From Fomes fomentarius (lineage: Eukaryota > Basidiomycota > Agaricomycetes > Polyporales > Polyporaceae), in NCBI GenBank assembly GCA_022606135.1, contig JABYQN010000002.1, forward strand, positions 124,001-188,000: DNA of 64,000 nucleotides. The letters are read 5' to 3'. Below, one piece after another: positions 60,689 through 64,000 of this stretch. The notes below the pieces were generated by a model. It was not told the DNA's origin. It was given only the letters and a program-made list of their open reading frames with translations, and ran no database searches. A program made the translations under genes and the position numbers. The number at the start of each line of letters is the position of its first letter. The stretch's first letter is position 1.

Positions 60689-61639
60689 GGTCACGGTTTA
60701 GGTCGAGTTTATATCGCTGATCTGATGGAACCGGATTTTCGGAGCACAAATGGAGACAACAGACAGCGGTGTGAGAACGTGTGGCTGGAGAGCAGTTTTG
60801 GACAGCGCAGCGCGTCGGAATGGTGCGAGCTGTTCAAGTCTGTCGTATTTGTACCCGAAGTCGCGTCTCGCTTTGCCGACGCGGGATCCGTTCGGAGCCT
60901 GACAGTGACATTGACGAGACGCTTGTTTGCCACCAAACCACCATCCACACTTGCGCGAATCCGCCTTCAACTGGTATCCCTCATTTTTATTGAACACTCC
61001 TGGGACCTGGTCTTAATACATAGTGTCTCAATGGTTTGAGTCATTGGCTGGTGACAACGATGGACATCGAGAGCTGCGTCCTCACCGGACCCAGTTCCAC
61101 CTGACATGACCTGAGAAGTCGTTCTCGCGCCCAGAGTCTATGTAATTCGTCATCGTGCTGCAGTACGCAGACGCTGTCAATCCGTGGCGATTCCGAATCC
61201 GGTGAAGTCAGCATTGAGCGATGATCAAGACCACTATTATGCAAGTTCTCCTTGCCCGAGGTTGGTGCTTGCAAAGCTTGCTTCTGCATACCATGTTGAT
61301 AAGCACCTCCATTCATAGTTGTTGGTCGGCCGACGGGGATGATTGTATCATTTCACAGCCCGCTCCGCATACGCATGCCTACGCCGCCATTGTCACTATG
61401 GACTCCGCGTGTCAGACCAGCGGCCAGTAGCCACACGACGCCCAAAATACATATCAAAGTTGGTTGAGTTGAATCGACGTCAATGCGATCTTCCCCCGTA
61501 TTCATCTATGTTCACATTTGCGACTTCGACGCACAGCGTTCTTAATCGCTCCCTGTTGATATGTGACCCCCTTGACAGCTGTACTGTTCTCAATACTAAT
61601 CTGACGTCGCCCTCGCTCTGCATCGTCTTCTGGAGTCCC

Positions 61640-61712
61640 GCGGCCCGGGCAGCAGACTTCATCAAGCTGGGGCGACGAAGCTGCTAAACGTCGCGATACC
61701 CAAGTACTCACC
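61640..61712 (+). pseudogene. 3'-end remnant of a GMC oxidoreductase gene
   Basis: On the plus strand CGGGCAGCAGACTTCATCAA and GCTGGGGCGACGAAGCTGCT match the last codons of the GMC gene at 55869-58288 (coding [13 protein letters not shown], stop), then AACGTCGCGATAC matches its 3' flank AACGTCGCGGTAT. The codons read [13 protein letters not shown] and a TAA stop. Upstream sequence fits the acceptor side only loosely. No catalytic part is present. Confidence 0.8.
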
Positions 61713-61791
61713 AGTGTCTCGAAGGAGACATGAAACAATTCGTTGGATTATATATACTAGTACTACAGCATGCGATAGTGTGAAGAATGTG

Positions 61792-61884
61792 TATGCGAGA
61801 GTTGGCCGAAGCTGAGCGTTGACGCATAGTCACTTACGGCTCGAAAGGAGATGATCTACGGACACTGGTTGCGACAAGGATGGT
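61792..61884. repeat. Dispersed repeat, copy 2
   Basis: Partner of the repeat at 58520-58602 in the same orientation (GCGAGAGTTGGCCGAAGC, CACTTACGGCTCGAAAGG, CGGACACTGGTT, GCGACAAGGATGG). It begins about 80 nt past the GMC remnant. Confidence 0.65.
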
Positions 61885-62128
61885 AAGTAGTGCTGGCTAT
61901 CCCTTCGCTGAACCGAGTCGTCATGCATTCACGCCTTCTGATATTCTCCCAGGCCCAGGTCACTGAAAGGCTTGGTCAAAAGTCGCGTGTACTTAGTAAC
62001 ACCTCTTGATAGACATCAGTCCTGAAAGAAATTAATCACTCTTCAGCTTCGAATCTTGCTTCACTTCCATATCGGGAAAATATAGCAAGCCGTGTATGGG
62101 ACAAATAACAGCAAATAACGCGTTCATC

Positions 62129-62864
62129 ATGGCCAACACCACCGTCCGTGGAGCAGTCGCCATCCATGGGCAGAACCCTCAGGTATGACTTTTGTTTGCA
62201 TACAGACGGAAGGCATTCAAAGCTGAGGACCTAGTACTTAGTTGAATCTGTCATCCGAAACCGCATCTATGATTCGAACTTCTGGAAGGAACATTGTTTC
62301 GCACTCACCGGTATGTGCTCTGGCTTCAGTGGAGTACAGCCGTGTCATTGACGTGTTGGGTTTCTCAGCGGAGACCTTGATCGACAAAGCTACCGAACTC
62401 AAAGCGATTGGAGGCGTGTATGGCAATCAGAAGCCGACGGAATTCCTGAGCTTGCTCCTCAAGCTGCTGCAGATCCAACCGGAGAAGGAGATTTTGCTGG
62501 AGTATATACAGGCGGACGAGTTCAAGTGCGTATCTACTACCCTTAGCTAGCCCCAGCTTCTCATTACAATACGTGTGCCAGGTACCTGCGAGCCCTTGCG
62601 GTATTTTACATCCGGATGACCTTCCGAGCGGTAGAGGTTTACGAGCTTCTCGAGCCGCTCCTCAAAGACTATCGAAAACTGCGATATCATGGGATGGGTA
62701 CGTGGTATCGTCGCTCTCTCCGCTGCGTGCATGCTGAAGGTGCGGCAGGAGGGTATTCGCTCATACACATGGACGAGTTCGTGGACCAGCTGCTGAACGA
62801 AGAACGCGTGTGTGACCTCATCCTTCCCCGTCTCACGAGGCGCGATGTCCTGGAGGATCTATGA
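62129..62864 (+). CDS. prp38: Pre-mRNA splicing factor Prp38, core domain
   Basis: Five exons: 62129-62182, 62235-62310, 62369-62525, 62582-62697 and 62740-62864; 528 nt, 175 aa. The Prp38 domain is complete: MANTTVRGAVAIHGQNPQYL, VIRNRIYDSNFWKEHCFALT, KPTEFLSLLLKLLQIQPEKE, KDYRKLR, LIHMDEFVDQLLNEERVCDL and ILPRLTRRDVLEDL. Prp38 joins the tri-snRNP in the precatalytic spliceosome and is needed for its activation. The frame then meets TGA at 62862-62864. The same frame continues without another stop to 63230, coding EIGPRKSRLLDAMEGKSE and an RS-rich tail of the kind found in metazoan and basidiomycete Prp38A. Exon 5 splicing that removes the TGA is not possible without losing the conserved LILPRL segment. 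Confidence 0.88.
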
Positions 62865-63230
62865 GAGATTGGCCCAAGAAAGAGTCGTCTGCTTGACGCG
62901 ATGGAGGGCAAGAGCGAACATGGGAGCGAGAAGAGCCGTAGCAGGAGTCGGAGCACTGACAGGAGCAGGAGCAGAAGCCCGCACAGGAGTAGGAGTGGCA
63001 GTCTGGCTAGTGGGAGGAGCGCGAGTCAGGGACGGAGTCGCGGCAGCAAATCTCCTCACTCGCCGTCTCCCACTGGCTCGAGGTATATCTCGCGCAGTCG
63101 GTCTGGCTCGAGGTCGCCGTATCGCTCGAGGAGCAGGAGCATCTCGCCGGATCGCGCTAATGGCGGGTCTCCGAAACGGTTCTGCTCTCGTAGTCGCAGT
63201 ATTTCCCCTGACCGTATGGACACTACATGA
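62865..63230 (+). other. In-frame RS-domain extension beyond the Prp38 stop
   Basis: 121 codons in the Prp38 frame: a family-like linker (EIGPRKSRLLDAMEGK) and then dense RS/SR dipeptides (SRSRSRS, RSRSRSPHRSRSGS, SRSRSISPDR). RS tails bind other splicing factors and are phosphorylated by SR kinases. It is reached only if the TGA at 62862 is read through, is a sequence error, or is a true nonsense mutation. Confidence 0.75.
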
Positions 63231-63511
63231 CCTATGGGAAGAAGGCTTCATCAACCCCTTACAGCTGTTTGCGAAATTGGTGGCCGCACAACTGACGCGC
63301 GCGCACTTTCGACACGAAAAAAGTCAGAAAATATCAACCAATGGACTGTGCCCTTGCTCCTGCATCTCTTGCTCTGAGACTAGTCATGTACAGTACTACG
63401 TGGATGGGGCTGGTATGTATCCTTCCAATCAATGACACTCATTTATATCTCTTCTATGATGTTAGATAGACAGCACTGTGGAGACGACTCTTTCCGTCAC
63501 CGCTGAAGACT

Positions 63512-64000
63512 ATGTTGTCGAAATCACTGATCGTCATCTGCGGGGCCATGGGCGTAGGCACAGGATCGAACTCGCCCTTGCGCTCTCTTCCGGCCGCCAA
63601 CATGGCCCGTACCACGGAGCGAGGATTATCAACCCGGACTCGATGCAGGTGTATGCGGGCATGGACGTTATCACCAACAAGGTGCCGGTGAGCATCTCCT
63701 GATGGATTACAAGAAACCGGGGGAGCAGTTGACGGGTGCGGAGTGGATCAGGGACGCGATCGAGGTGGTGCGTGTGTCGGCTGATGCGTCTGCGTTGCAC
63801 CGTACCTGGAGGGCTGGTTTGTTATTGCTGAGTAGATCATAAGGAGGGTTCAACACCTCCTCTTCCGCGACCGTATGGCTTCGCTTGACAAGTCTGGAGA
63901 TGGTGCGTCACAGGCAACGCCGTGCTCCCCACTATCGGCCTCAGAAGCATTCTTGAAGGCTCTTGCATCCCTCCCTCTCGACCTGCTTGCGTTGTTCAAC
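63512..64000 (+). pseudogene. tRNA isopentenyltransferase (MOD5/IPPT) gene, damaged and cut by window end
   Basis: From the ATG at 63512 the frame gives MLSKSLIVICGAMGVG, the place of the IPPT P-loop, normally GTTGVGK(S/T). The two Thr are Ala and Met, and the Lys-Ser/Thr step is lost in a frameshift near 63560. The next frame resumes the family: IELALALSSGR, ARIINPDSMQVYAGMDVITN and KVP at 63692. A further shift precedes EHLLMDYKKPGEQL and EWIRDAIEV. Later come HLLFRDRMASLDKSGDG and SEAFLKALASLPLDLLALFN at the window edge. IPPT adds the isopentenyl group to A37 of UNN-reading tRNAs. At least two breaks and a ruined P-loop mark a pseudogene, unless the assembly is faulty. Confidence 0.7.

Larger units (their letters stand above)
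60689..62128. other. Divergent intergenic with GMC remnant and repeat
   Basis: Between enoyl-CoA hydratase (-) and Prp38 (+). It holds the GMC 3' remnant at 61640-61712 and the second copy of the dispersed repeat at 61792-61884. The rest shows no coding signal. Confidence 0.5.

Noticed and set aside
62740..62900. A hidden intron that would remove the Prp38 TGA
   Set aside because: The only GT donors before the stop lie inside the conserved LNEERVCDLILPRL segment or give an intron of about 32 nt; neither is credible.

Overview
The window is nuclear DNA of a filamentous basidiomycete, most likely a wood- or litter-decaying Agaricomycete. Evidence: genes are cut by many 45-65 nt GT-AG introns; lineage-typical families occur (AA9 lytic polysaccharide monooxygenases, two DUF6533 seven-helix proteins, large F-box proteins, a secreted GMC oxidoreductase, a GH105 glycosidase); and there is no bacterial operon structure. 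Gene models were built by hand from conserved frames and splice signals. In nearly every model the exon lengths sum to an open frame, so coordinates are exact unless marked uncertain.

Layout. 0.7-6.7 kb: a Urc4/Urg3-type uracil-catabolism protein (-), an inverted 3' fragment of an AA9 gene (+), an F-box protein (-) and AA9 copy 1 (-). 8.2-16.7 kb: a lone DEDDy 3'-5' exonuclease paralogue with a frameshifted tail (+), a BAHD-like acyltransferase (-) and a 13-exon monocarboxylate-type MFS transporter (+). 17.7-18.7 kb: AA9 copy 2 (-), with exactly the same exon lengths as copy 1. 18.7-26.6 kb: about 7.9 kb in which I recognise no gene. 26.6-29.2 kb: a 780-aa F-box protein (+).

31.2-37.7 kb is a small nuclease island: a PD-(D/E)XK-like protein (+) followed by three tandem DEDDy exonuclease paralogues (-). 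They share one intron position and a C-terminal Cys module. One of the three has lost catalytic residues in two motifs. 38.2-43 kb: a J-domain protein with a tail anchor (-), a single-pass membrane protein (+) and the Spo7-type subunit of the nuclear-envelope lipid phosphatase (+). 43.2-51.3 kb: two convergent-end DUF6533 paralogues (- and +) flank an intracellular LysM protein (+).

51.5-64 kb: GH105 (-), a cytochrome b5-fused fumarate reductase (+), a GMC oxidoreductase (-), mitochondrial enoyl-CoA hydratase (-), the splicing factor Prp38 whose RS tail lies beyond an in-frame TGA (+), and the 5' part of a damaged tRNA isopentenyltransferase gene running off the window (+). The two AA9 enzymes, the GMC oxidoreductase, GH105 and the sugar/acid-type transporter fit plant cell-wall breakdown. 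Enoyl-CoA hydratase, fumarate reductase, Spo7, Prp38 and the J-protein are housekeeping. No gene order suggests a classical secondary-metabolite cluster.
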